This document shows, piece by piece, positions 48,108 through 60,018 of a DNA stretch of 64,000 nucleotides (positions within the stretch are counted from its first letter, which is position 1; the number at the start of each line of letters is the position of its first letter). Origin of the DNA: Casuarina equisetifolia (lineage: Eukaryota > Streptophyta > Magnoliopsida > Fagales > Casuarinaceae); the NCBI GenBank assembly GCA_028551475.1, contig CM052355.1, positions 8,618,001 to 8,682,000 of the forward strand, read 5' to 3'. The notes under the pieces are model-generated. The model was not told the origin of the DNA and made no database searches. It worked only from the letters and a program-made list of their open reading frames with translations. A program made the translations under genes and the position numbers.

Positions 48108-48200
48108 TATAGAGCTTGAAGTACAATTGATGTGTGTATATGGAGCTTGTAGTACTATTGGTCTGTGTCTATAGAGCTAGTGGTACAATTGGTCTGTGTC
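48108..48200 (-). promoter_or_regulatory. Triplicated TATA-like and E-box repeat in the FRO-D 5' flank
   Basis: Three tandem units (48108-48136, 48137-48169, 48170-48200) share TATA-GAGCT, GTAC and a GTGTG(T/C) end. Units 1 and 3 contain CAATTG, an E-box of the CANNTG type (48124-48129 and 48186-48191). They lie about 320-410 bp upstream of the ATG. FRO-E has one such unit at the same place and FRO-B a different TATA-like motif. The promoter role is inferred from position. Confidence 0.55.
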
Positions 48201-48650
48201 GTACGAGAGCGGCATGAAATTGGTAGCCATAAGGCGGTTGAATTTTGAGTTTTTTAAGCAAAGAAAATAGGTATGTTTTGCAGATTTCCCTCCTTTCACT
48301 GTCGTATCATTCTTATAAGGAACCCTAACTCTATATAGTTTTCTCATCATAATAAGATCTAAACAAAAATACTATATGATTAGTAGTAAGTTGTCTGTCC
48401 GTTTTAAAGAACAAGAAATGGTAATAAACAGATATTCATAACAACTAAAAATGCCAAAGAAAGCCAACTCTTAAATGCTAAAGAGCTATCGGATCGTTCA
48501 TGCGTTAAAACTAATAATTAGTGATAGTGATATTAGCATTTGGAATGATATTAACATAATTAGAACTTAATCTTTTTTTCTTTTTCAAAGATTTTTACTA
48601 GAGAAGGGAAATTGAAATAGAAGGTATTAAGTACTAAAGAATAGTAAAGG

Positions 48651-49861
48651 AAAAATTAAGGGCAGAATAAAAATGAAGTTAGAAGGATAAATAGTGAACA
48701 ATAGGTGGAATTGTCATCCATTTAGCATCGATTGACAAAGAAGAAAGTTATCCAAATGTTGTTGCAAATTAAGCATATATATAACTATACCGCAATTATG
48801 CATGTATGTATATGTTTGACTTTTTTTTTTTTTTTTTGATAACTAAAGCTATTGAGGCAAGTATATCCTCACTAACGAACTACGTACTCTCTAAAGTGAA
48901 GGACTATAATTTTTTATATTATTTCAAAATTCAAGAAAAGAAAATATTTAGAACGAATAACATATATATCATTTGTTCTACCGAATCCATATGAGAGTCT
49001 AATAGATTTGAAGTCATAATAACATATATGCAGGCAATACAAAGTTTAACAAGCTCCATGATTAGATAGAAAACGTGGAATTCCCATTTTCCTTAACCTA
49101 ATATTCTTTAGAAAAAACAACGAAAAAGAAAAACGTCCATGAGCCAACATTTCGAAACCTTATAAAGGAAATTTATGGAATTTTATAATACTTGAAATTT
49201 ATATTGTTTAATCATTACTTCAATATTTTTTGTAGGTACTGTGGTGTAACTAATTATTATTGATGAAATTCCATCTTGACCGAAACCCCAAACTTCAATA
49301 GAGGAATTTGATTTTACTCATATGCTTCCATGTCATACTTGATATATTAATATATTATTGGAAGATTGATTTGAGGCTTTCTTGGATTGAATTGAGGAAT
49401 TGGTTTTTTTCTAAACTGAAATGTTATTCGTAATAGCCTTAAGGGGAAGTGTACCTTGATTAGATATTGTCTTTGAAGAACACAATACATTTATTGTAAT
49501 TCCTTTGTTTTGTGAGTTGTATGTTTCTCCTAGTGTAGGAGAAATTGTTGTCAAGTGTTGTGCGCTTTGGAGTTTGTGGTTGTGCAAGTTGTTTTCCTCT
49601 TTGTGAAGAAGTTGCTAGTTGTTATTATTGATTATATTGAGTTATGTGTTAGATATTTTTGATGATGTGTTAGTGTGATGATAATATATTGATTGCTATA
49701 ATATTTACATGGCCTAAGCAATATATTCATTGAGTCAATTGTTCACTTGGGTCTATAAAAGTGTTTGATGGGTTAACCTTCTTATGTAGTTTTAATTGGT
49801 CGTATTGGTTTAATTATTTTAAGAACTTATAAGAATGAGATATTTATTATGGGGTTTTATA
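48651..49861. other. AT-rich spacer; no gene recognised
   Basis: Contains a poly-T run (48822-48838) and T-rich single-copy-looking sequence. I found no open frame with a known domain. Confidence 0.5.
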
Positions 49862-50950
49862 ATTTATTTTTTTGGTAGAATGATAAATTACATTAATAAA
49901 ACTGAAAGTACATAAGTAAAGAGACATATAACCTAGCACTACAAAAGTAATTATAGTTACAAAAAAAATAGAGATTGAAAGCCTTCAAATCTCACTCACA
50001 ATTCTTGGAAAAATTTTATATTTTTAAACAAAAAAAAAAACTCTTCCTTGTACAACTTTCTTTACTTTAGCTAACAAAATTGAGATATCAATTTTTTTTC
50101 CTTAAAAGTCTCTTCTATTTTATTCAATCCATATATAATAAATACAAACTAAAAAAGCTATCTTAACAAGTTTAGCAACCAAATTTTTCCATTAGTTGTT
50201 TTGACCATTAGTGTAGTTTTTTATTTTATCATTTAATGTCATGTTAGATTTTATTCTAAGCAAATATACTTCTCTAAATCATCCTTATCCACACATATTT
50301 AAAAAAGATACGATTCTTATTTTTAGGTGGGACTAATAGAAATCACAATATATGTTAACAAAATGGAGCTATCAAATAATTTTTGTTGCTATAGAAAGTT
50401 TATCTCTACAAACAAGTCATTCAATAAAATTGTGTTTGCTAATTTCACAAGTTCAAATTAAATCATGCTAATCCACTATTTGATCAATTTGTATGAGGCC
50501 CTCATAAATCTCTTTACAACAATATGCAAAATTGAGGTAAGTGTGAACCTTAACTTAAGAAGGCCTCTCTAACTCTATGTCAAACTATATTATTGAAGCT
50601 CTTTTGCATTTTGTACTATGAACTCATTTACTTTTATAACAAAGATTTTGGATGGTTTATGATATTCTACAACATACATTTTTAAAAGCCTTTATTCCAA
50701 ATTTTGAAGTTTGGTAATCTTAATCCTCATTCCTTTTTTAGTGAGCAAATTAATTATTAAGTTACTTTGTGAGATCAATGTACATCTACATTACCTACCT
50801 ATAGGAATTTCTTTATCTTATTCTCAATCACTTAAATTATTTTCTTTGGTAGTAGGAACGCTTACATCTAGAATGTACAAGTGAAAATAAGGACTGATTT
50901 CATCAATTATAATCTTCATTTACAGCTAAGATCTTTCATTTCTCAATCTT
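49862..50950 (-). mobile_element. LINE 3' fragment related to 6731-7996
   Basis: Colinear with the LINE at 6731-7996 over most of its length, for example ACATTAATAAAA, CTTGTACAA-TTTCTTACTTTAGCTA, ACTAAAAAAG and AAATC-CTTTACA-CAA blocks. The minus strand keeps traces of the GGLGxxNL segment near 50700, but in shifted frames. The alignment stops near 50950 on the right. Confidence 0.7.
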
Positions 50951-51704
50951 CTATCATTCAATTGTTTTATTTCCCTTTTTTTTTTATCACATCTTAGGTT
51001 CCTTAGCTACTTGAATTTATTTGTGATTTCCATCACCTGTAGGATGCGCTTCGAGCTTTGCATGTCTACGTAATTTCTTTATGCATATGGATACATTATA
51101 TCCTTGTATGTGGCAATGTGTACAATAACCAATATTCTCTTTATAAATTATTTTTTGCCACTTTCTACCCTCCTTAAATGCATTGTCTATCTTTGATTAT
51201 CGATAAATCTATTTGAAATCCTAGGTTAAAAAAGTTTATAACTTTTAAGGTTTGATAATCTTACGGTCCCTAACTTTGTTGATGTGATTTTTAGGAGGAA
51301 TTGTAAACCAAACCATTTATAACTATACTGAGTTGGCAACCTAAGGCATTATTAGCCGTTTTCTTGTGTGGAAACAAACAATGGACTTTTAGTAGTTTGC
51401 TAAAGAGGTAGATTAAGCGAGGTAGGCCTGATCACATAAAATTGGGTGTTCTTCATTTACTATGTTGATTTGCTTGTCATACTATCAATCTAACTTAGTG
51501 TGAAAAGTTTGTGCACTCAATTTATTCATTCTCGAACTGATTAGAAGGACAATTTAGTTGACCAAAGAAACAACCTGGGTGAGATTATGTTAGGTTAACA
51601 ATAAGATATATTTGATACTTATAAATATTGTTTCAATATTATATGCTTAGTTTATGAATGGTAATCTATATATTTTTATGAAACTGATTTATTTGTAAAG
51701 AATG
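50951..51704. other. Spacer; nothing recognised
   Basis: AT-rich, no domain-bearing frame. By position it stands where the body of a lost FRO copy would have been. Confidence 0.45.
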
Positions 51705-52145
51705 GGGAACAACATTTGATCACATGTCTTCCACCATAATCTTAAAAGAAATCAAGTTGACATTTTCCGAAACAGCTTGTAGCCGTAGTCTCTTCTACCT
51801 CTAGTATGCTTGTTGTTGTACTAGATTGGCGTGAAAATGGTTGTAATCAAGTGGGTTAAGTTTTGAGTCGCTTAAGCAAAGAGAATAGTTATGGTTAGCA
51901 GAATTTCTCCCTTTCACTATCGGATCATTCTCACAAGGAGCCTTAACGCTATAAAATTTCTTATTATAATTTACTTTATCATGTTACAGAAGAGATAATT
52001 AGTCAAGAAATAACTGCAGAATTAACAAGATGATTGTAATAAGTATTCGCGACAACGGAAGGAGACTAAAGAGTGCAAGTCATTAAATGCCAAAGTACTA
52101 CTGGTTTGTTCATGTACGAGTTCAATTATTAACATAGTTGGAAAC
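51705..52145 (-). promoter_or_regulatory. Orphan FRO 5' flank without a gene
   Basis: Begins AATGGGGAACAAC and continues with CTTAAAAGAAATCAAGTTGA, AGATTGGCGTGAAAATGG, CAAGTGGGTTAAGTTTTGAG, CTCCCTTTCACTATCGGATC and TTAAATGCCAAAG, the same order as upstream of FRO-B (38880-39240) and FRO-D (48000-48490). No FRO exon 1 lies to its left, where it should be. It directly adjoins the 3' side of FRO-E. Confidence 0.75.
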
Positions 52146-53205
52146 CAATCCTAGAAGGATTAAATACGAACGAGTAGCTAAGATAATATTTATAGGGCAG
52201 AATTCACAGAGCAATTGTTTATTTGTGACTCTTGATTCGCTGTCGTTTAGTTTCTTTCTGTTTCTGTAGAGTTTATGAACAATAATAAAAGATGGACCGT
52301 CTACACTTCAATTTCTCTTGCAGCAATGGCGACAGTGCACATTTACAGCACCTTCACATTCCCGGAGCCATGAAAGAGGAAGAGAATAGTAAAATAAGAA
52401 AAAATATTACAATCTTCAAGCAACTCCAATCCTCCCAGATAAGAAAACAGGAAATCTTCAATTTCTTCATCAGCTAAAACTAAAGGATTTAAAATGCAGA
52501 TTATCTGCCAAACCAGATCCACAAATGGCTGCAACGTCTTTCTCCAACTTCCACGCTTGATTCTTTGCGTTCCAATAGCATTCCTGCAAGGGAGGGAAAA
52601 ATAAAAATTCAAATCATTTAAAGCCGGACATAACCAAACAGGTGAAGTTTTAATAAGATGAAATATAAGAAAAACTTACTCTTTAAGTTGGGCCTTTCAC
52701 CATAGTGTATAGTGGTGACTTGGGCGAGAGACTGGTAGGGAATGCTTTCTAATTTTGTCTCATTACTTGAAACGTTCGGTGTCCCCGTGTTTTGAATCTC
52801 CCTGTGTTCCACGGCATTCTGTTTCTTGTTCCATAGAACTGCTGCGCTGCCTGTGGTGGCTATGCCGAAGCATAGAACCAAAATGAATAGTACCCTTTCC
52901 AAAGACCATGAAAATATTGCACCCTTATTATGATCGATGGGATACATGTAGGAGCGGGTAATAATTCCCGTTACGACAAGAAAAATGACAAACGAAGATG
53001 CCACTATCGCGCCAAGCCAAGCCAGGTGTTTGGACCTAAAACGGCGGATATGGGTGCATCAGTTGAGCGAGGCTTGAATCGTATATCCCTAATGACCTTA
53101 TCATTAGTTCCAGGATCCTTCTCTCTTGTTACAAAAGCCTCGATTTGCAGTTGCAGTTTGGAAAGGTCATAGTGAGCGTCAGAAGCAAGAATGATAAGAT
53201 CAAGC

Positions 53206-54308
53206 TAAAATTTCTTATTTTCTTCTCTTCTTGCAAGATCAATTGCAACATGGGATGATTTGGCTCAGAAATATCCTGGTAAGTTCTTTCCTCCAGTAAA
53301 GTCTACCAAAATGCGTAATGATATTACCACTTTTATGCAGATGGATAATGGATCATTGTATGAAGCTTGGGAAAGATTCAAGGAGCTTTTGAAAAGATGT
53401 CCACAACATGGACTACTTATATGATTACAGGTACAAACTTTCTATAATTAGTCTAGTATAAATCTTCATTTTATACTTGATACAGTTGCAGGAGGGGCCT
53501 TAAACAATAAGACACCAAAAGAAGCATATGATCTGTTGGAGGAAATGGCGAATAATAGTTATTAATGGCCTACTGAGAGGATACTAGTGAGGAAAGCTAG
53601 TGGAATTCATGAAGTGGATGCTTTCATTATAATGTATGCACAAATTGAAAAACTCAACAAGATAATAAATAACTTGAATGCTCCAAACATGAGGATTCAA
53701 AACATAGTATATGATCATTGTGGTGGAGGACATGAGAGCATAGAGTGTCAAGTAGGTAACACTTTCGCTCAAGGTAGTGAAGATGCTAATTTTGTTGGAA
53801 ATTTGAATAGGTCACATAATAATCCATACTCTAACACTTACAATCCAAGATGGTATAACTACCCAAATTTTTCATAGAGTAATTTTAATGCAATGAGGCC
53901 ACTACTAGGATTTAGGCAACTAAAAGAAAAGAAGCTTAATTTAGAAGAAATGGTCCCTAAGATGTTACAGAACAATGAAACAATATTACAAAACCAAGAA
54001 GCTTCAATTAGAAATTTAAAAGTACAAATAGGTCAGTTGGCTAATATGATCTCAGGAAGACAACATGGTTCTTTACCGAGTAGCACATAGAAGAATCCTA
54101 TATAAGATGCAAAGGCAATAACCTTGAGAAATGAAAAACAAGTGGGAAAAGATGATGTTGAGAAGGAAAGTGTCAAGGATAAGGAAGATAATGTTAGCAC
54201 GCAACCTAAGTAGGCAACCAAGAGAACATTATTCCCTGATAATCCCAAGCCTTATGTGCCTCCAATTCCATTTCCTCAGAGACTCCAGCAATAAAAATAG
54301 ACAAGCAT
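53206..54308 (+). pseudogene. Athila-type gag arm, plus strand, truncated at both ends
   Basis: Begins within the gag core (the AKNWLSS position) and continues ATWDDLAQKY-like, NGSLYEAWERFKELLKRCPQ, then a zinc knuckle CDHCGGGHESIEC-like segment (about 53710) and NPYSNTYNPRW, to the pol start FPDNPKPYVPPIPFPQRLQQ-like sequence near 54290. Several stops. It keeps the NNKTPKEAYDLLEEMA segment that the 19.9-kb gag lost. Confidence 0.8.
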
Positions 54309-54309
54309 G

Positions 54310-56121
54310 AAGGATAAGACCCCTAAACTTGACATTTTGCTAGTCCTTGATCAAAAGTAAGAGACAATATATGTTTTTGACAAAACCCATTCATAAAATT
54401 CACCTAGAATTGCTTAGCTTAATAATTCAAAGAAAGATATAGCTTTTATCCAAACACCATAATTATTTCATAAGATAAGATAGACTCTTAACTATGTTGA
54501 TTATGTGTGTGTGTGTGTAAGTCCTTATCTTTTCAACTATATGCACTCCAAATAGACCCACATTAATATGCAATATCTCAAAATCTTTAACCAAACTTCA
54601 TAGGTTTGCTTTTCATTCCTCTCTCCACTAATGTAGGTCAATCATCTAACCAAGAATTAATAGAACTTTTATAAGCTTGTAATGTATGTTGGGCTAGGGG
54701 TAAGATGAAAATCATTTAGGCTTAATTCACCCATGAACATATTGCTTTCTAGGATCTAATTTGAGCTTCTATCACTTTCTACTTCTTCTTTTTTTCTTAC
54801 AAATGATCTTTCTATCACCACTTCTCTTATTTCTTTCTTCCTAAAAATGCTTGATTTCACTTCGATTTTGACACTCACAAAAGCCACAATCATGCTTACA
54901 ACAATAAAGCAAGTAGTAGGACTAGAAATGTAACTATTACAATCTTATCTTGCTGATGATATCTAACTACTATGCTTAAGCCAATTTATGAACCTTGAGT
55001 GGCTTGAATTTGATAATGAATGATAAGAGAATTCCATTCTTGGGCAAATATTGCATTTCCTTTTCTTTCTTTTTTTTCACTACAGACATTAGATACTATG
55101 CCCCATACAATTATTATAATCAATTTCTTCTCATTCTCCACCTTCGCCTCAACTTTTATTCAACTCAAATAGACTTATATCCTAAAAATCAACATGTTCA
55201 AAGGTGTGGGACAAAAAGATAATTTGTCAAAGGCTTAAAGGTATATATATATATATATATATATATGTCAAATAAAACAAATTGGATATGAATCAAGGCT
55301 CAGCGAGGTGACTGGTGATAAATAAATAGGGTTGGCTTGAAAGGCTCAAATGATCAAAAGATGGCCTAAATCATTTTCTTAGTTAGATGTAGCCTAGGAT
55401 TTCGCCTCAAGAGAAAATTAAACAAATTCTAAGATCCAAAGGAGATCTAAGATAATTGTATACTTTACATGAATGTTCTCTAGAGCATGAATGAAAGAGT
55501 TTTAGTGCTCAATAAATGTATCAACATAATTAGAATCACACTTAACTCATATCACAATTACAGGTTTAAACAAAATCTACATCTTCCTAAGAATCACTAA
55601 GAATTCAAAATAAAGGATTCAATCACAACATGAGAAAAAAATTTCAATTAGATTTAGCATAAAAAATTATTTCCCACCCCCAAACTTGAATGAAGCATTA
55701 TCCTCAATGTAAAAAGAAAGAAAGCAAAAATAAAGGTGAAATAGGAACAAGAAAACTCCCCTGATTGTAGGTCATATCCATATAGAGCTATGATGAGAAT
55801 GTGATGACAAAACTTCCAATGAAAAGATCAACAAAAATGGGTTGCCTCCCAAGAAGTGTTTGCTTTATAGTTTTCAGCCAAACTATTCTAAATGTTATTG
55901 CTCAAGTAGGATGAAACTGTAATAGTTTAGGAGACAACTTATATTGTAAAATGATAGAGCACTCTTTAGTCAACCTCATTATCTCATATATTTCCAACTT
56001 CCTTTTGTTCTTCAATATGTCCTTAAGAAATTTTGCATAACTAGGCATTTAAGCTAATGCATCTACAAAATGAATGTTAATATGCAATTTTTTGAATACA
56101 TCAAGAAATTTAGAAAACTGC
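54310..56121 (-). other. 3' noncoding region and pol stub of the gag-only derivative
   Basis: On the minus strand, pol begins (KKLHINIHFVDALA, then MPSYAKFLKDILKNKRKLE-like) and is joined near 55905 to the region equivalent to 24430 onward (CTTGAGCA-CAACATTTAGA, CTATAAAGCAA, CTTCTTGGGAGGCAACCCA). Protease to integrase is therefore deleted. The left end reaches the decayed hairpin and polypurine tract at about 54325-54355. A (TA)n microsatellite lies inside at 55242-55266. Confidence 0.72.
55242..55266. repeat. (TA)n microsatellite
   Basis: Twelve TA units plus one base, uninterrupted. Confidence 0.92.
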
Positions 56122-57631
56122 TTATCTATTTTATGTTGTTGAAGTGTCTAAAGAAATGGAATTGGAGGCACATAAGGCTTAGGATTATCAGAGAATAATG
56201 TTCTCTTGGTTGCCTCCTCAAGCTGCATGCTAACATCCTTTTCCTTATCCCTAATACTTTCCTTCTCAATGTCATCTTTCCCCACTTGTTTGTCATTTCT
56301 CAAGGTTATTGCTTTTGCATCTTCTATAAGATTCTTCTATATGCTATTAGGCAAAGAACCTTGTTGTTTTCTTGATATCATATTGGCTAATTGACCTATT
56401 TACACTTCTAAATTTCTAATTAAAGCTTCTTAGTTTTGCAATCTTGTTTCATTGTTCTATAACATCTTGGTGACCATTTCCTCTAAATTAGGCTTCTTTT
56501 CTATGGTTGCCTAAATCCTAGTGGTGGCCTCATTGTACTAGAATTATTTCATGAAAAATTTAGATGGTTACGCCATCTCGGATTATAAGTGTTGGAGTAT
56601 GGATTATTTTGTGACCTACTTGAATTTCCAACATAAGTAGCATCTTCATTACCTTGAGCAAAGGTGTTACCTACTTGACACTCTATGCTCGCATGTCCTC
56701 CACCACAATGATCACATATTATGTTCTGAATCCCCATGATTGGAGCATTCAAGTTATCTATCTTTTTGTTGAGTTTATCAAACTATGCATATATTGCAGT
56801 GTAAGCATCCACTTCATAAATTCCACTTGTTTTCCGCACTGATAGCCTCTCAATAAGCCATTGATAACTATTATTCTTCATTTCCTCCAAAAGATCATAT
56901 GTTTCTTCTAGTGTCTTATTGTTCAAGGCCCTTCTTGCAATTGCACCAAGCATAAAATGAAGATTTGTACTAGACCCATTATAAAAAGTTTGTACCTATA
57001 ACCATATGAGTAGTCCATGTTGTGGACATCTTCTCAAAAGCTCCTTGAATCTTTCTCAAGCTCCATACAATGATTCATTGTCTATTTGCATAAAAGCAGT
57101 AACATCATTACACATTTTGGTAGACTTTACTGGAAGAAAGAACTTACTAAGAAATTTCTTAGCCAAATCATTCAATGTTGTAATTGATCCTATAGGAAGA
57201 GAAGAAAGCCAATTTTTAGCTTTGTCTTTAAGAGAAAATGGGAATAGCCTTAACCTAATAACATCATTTGTGACTCTATTGTATTTGATCATGTCACAGA
57301 TTTCAAGAAAAGCCTCAATGTGAGCATTTGGATCATCATTTGGTAACCCACTAAATTGCACAGAATTTGAAAGTATCAAGATAAATGCTGGCTTGATTTC
57401 AAAGTTGTTTACTTGAATTATAGGCTTCTTAATGCTTGATGTGGCACTCTAAACTATTGGTGCAACATAGTCTTTCAAAAGTTTGCATAAATCATCATTG
57501 TCCGCCAATTTTGTAACTTCACTTATTTGTTTTCTTAGCTCCTCTCGTTGCCTTCTGACTATGCGTTTAATTTTTGGGTTAAGATCAACAAGTTGTCCTC
57601 CTTGACTATGGGTCATACACATCTGCAACAC
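56122..57631 (-). pseudogene. Athila-type gag of the gag-only derivative
   Basis: Nearly complete gag on the minus strand. It starts near 57613 (MTHSQGGQLVDLNPKIKRIV), then LADNDDLCKLLKDYVAPIV, a stop, FSGLPNDDPNAHIEAFLEI, AKNWLSSLPIGSITTLNDLA, NESLYGA, a stop, ERFKELLRRCPQHG, and the knuckle CDHCGGGHASIEC at about 56700. At least four in-frame stops. Closely related to the gag at 19195-20606. Confidence 0.85.
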
Positions 57632-57810
57632 CCCTGAAAAGTAGCAAGTAAAAAAGAATGATTTTTTTAAGAAAAAAATAAAAATAATAAAGCAAAAGAA
57701 AAATAAAATCTAACAAAAAAAATGTTGACATTTTTTTTAAAAGAAAATAAAAGCTAGATTAAACTTTGAATTATTCAGTATTAATATTAATTAGTAGTAA
57801 ACAACCAATC

Positions 57811-57832
57811 CCCAACAACGATGCCAAAAACT
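57811..57832 (-). promoter_or_regulatory. Primer-binding site of the gag-only derivative
   Basis: TTTTTGGCATCGTTGTTGGG on the minus strand directly after the LTR; two C-to-T changes relative to the site at 19013. Confidence 0.75.
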
Positions 57833-59199
57833 TGTTTGGTAAATTTTAGATGCAAGTGAACATTTTAAGCAGGTAATATAATAATAAGAAAAGTATCATC
57901 CACAAAAATTGATGAATACTAGACTAATTAAGTACCAACAATGAATTAATCCTAAAATTTATCTAGCAAATCAAAAGGTAGTTAATAATGAATTAAAATT
58001 CAAAACTTCCAAAACAAAAATTCAAGATTAATTAAAATTGGATCCAAGTAAGAGAAATCAATATGAGAAACATGTTAGAGCATCCGATTTTATTATAACT
58101 ACTATATATGAATTTTCATAGTTTATGCTTGTAAGAATGATAATACTTATGTGATAGCGAAACTTCCTAATTTATTTACTATCCTATGTCTAAATATAGT
58201 AAACCTATTTAATTCATTAATTCACTATATCTCTATATGTGAATTGAAACAAACCAAATACATTAAAATTTGTGAACATTCCTAGTTTACAATAAATCTT
58301 TCGATTATCTTATTACCAAAAACCACACAAACACATGGTATATGTTTATCCATATTTAATTCATAGTTATATATTAAAGAAGCAACTGCATATTATTACC
58401 TCTTAATCTCAAACATGCACATCAAATCATTCAAGTGGTAGTCAATCACTTAAAAGCATTAAACATAATAATACATAACTCATATAAATAAAATATCTTA
58501 TAAAGGATAAAAACTTATAAAATTCACATTATCATAGTAAAGCTACATTGTTACTCTAACAAAAGAAATTTAGAATATAATGAAATAATAAATCAAAGTA
58601 ATGATAGAATTTAAACAAAATATCTTAAATAAAAAATATGAAAGTTGTTATTACACGGTCTTCTCTTTAAAATTTTTTTACAGAATTCCTATAAATTAAA
58701 CCAAAATCAAGAATGATATAAAGTAAAAGAAACCTTCTGTGTCTCTATTTTTTTTTTTCTTCCTTGAGTTTTCTCTCTTCCTTAGCTCCAGCGGCGGCAC
58801 ACACTTTTGTTTTCCTTTTTTTCTCTTTCCTCTCTTTTCTTTCTCTTGTGCGGCGTCTCCTCCCTTCTATTCACGTTGCTTTTTTTTATCTCCTCTCGGG
58901 CGGCGCGCCCTACTTGCACTCTTCACAATTCACTTTTTGCTCCACTTTTACGTTTTTGCCCTTTTTGTCTTTTTCTCTATTATGCACATTGCCTTGTTTT
59001 GTTTCTTCATGCTTCTTTTTTTTTCTTTTATTCCTCACGTAGTCTTTTTCTGTGCTTCTCATGCTTTTTTTTTTTGAGTTTGTTGTATAAATAATACAAA
59101 TTTAAATAAATATATGAAAACTTAAATATTATCTTGTAAAACTTATATTATTTATATCTTAAAATAATCAAAATAACTTTATAAAAACTAAAGTTATTA
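57833..59199 (-). repeat. LTR of the gag-only derivative
   Basis: 1367 bp. The minus strand starts TAATAACTTTAG (terminal TG mutated to TA) with ATAAAGTTATTTTGATTATTTT, as in the LTR at 17307, and ends TTTACCAAACA before the primer site. The interior from 58740 to 59090 is very T-rich on the plus strand. Confidence 0.82.
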
Positions 59200-60000
59200 G
59201 TCATAGTGAGCATCAAAAGTAGGAAGGATAAGATCAAGCATGGTAAGCTCCAATCTTGAAGGAGGCAATTAGAATCAGATGTGGAACTTTGCTGTCCAGT
59301 TTTCTGCTTGTAAAGATAAGTTCTCTAATTATAGAGATGAAAGGGGTAATGCCACTGCCTCCGCTCACCATCACAAGCGTGTCATGCCTGCAAAATTATT
59401 AATCTTTCAAAAAGGGAGGAAGTACTAATTGCATGCCCCATGCATATGCTTTGCTTTATTGAAGGTGGCAGCAGCAAACCTTAGAAAATCAGTTGAGGCT
59501 GGTCCGTAAGGTCCTTCAATAGAGACCTCGAGATGATCCACGGAAGAAGGCGAAGAAATCAGATCGTAGAGCTTCGAGGTCCAACTTCCACCTCCTTTAA
59601 TGAGGACACTCAAATTTTCTGGATCCAAATTACTACTGGAAGTAACGGTAAAATGATGCCATTGCAGCTTGGAAATGCTGGGCACGTTTACGAAGATAGT
59701 GCCGGTGGAATTGAAGTTCAAACCTAGCAAAATCAAGTAGATAAAACAACTTAAATTCACCATGCTAATCCGGAGGAAATTGAGATGACTACACTTTTGT
59801 TTTCATCAAGAAGAACTAGGGCAACTTTACTGTCAAGAAAGAATATCAAGTGGTAGCAAAATCTAGAGGGAAGATGACTTTACCTTGACTCTTGGAGAAG
59901 TTGAGTTCAACCGTCTGGCATGGTAAAATGTGGGCGGAAGCTAAACGAACACTTTGTCGGGAATGTAAGAATCTTAAGAAGCGGTCGATCAAGAAGATTA

Positions 60001-60018
60001 AAAAAAAAAAAAAAAAAC
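60001..60018. repeat. Poly-A run inside FRO-E exon 5
   Basis: About 18 A on the plus strand (poly-T in the gene), replacing GGTTTCTTT in the intact FRO-D exon. Confidence 0.9.

Larger units (their letters stand above)
53206..59199 (-). mobile_element. Rearranged Athila-type composite in FRO-E exon 7
   Basis: A plus-strand gag arm (53206-54308) meets, tail first, a minus-strand gag-only derivative (54310-59199). The two gag stretches (53206-54308 and 56122-57235) form an inverted repeat of about 1.1 kb. One LTR remains, at 57833-59199. Neither a second LTR nor a 5-bp target duplication is present. Confidence 0.82.

Noticed and set aside
58739-59094. Three overlapping Phe/Ser-rich plus-strand frames of 92-112 codons
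   Set aside because: Produced by a T-rich block inside the LTR at 57833-59199; low-complexity translation.
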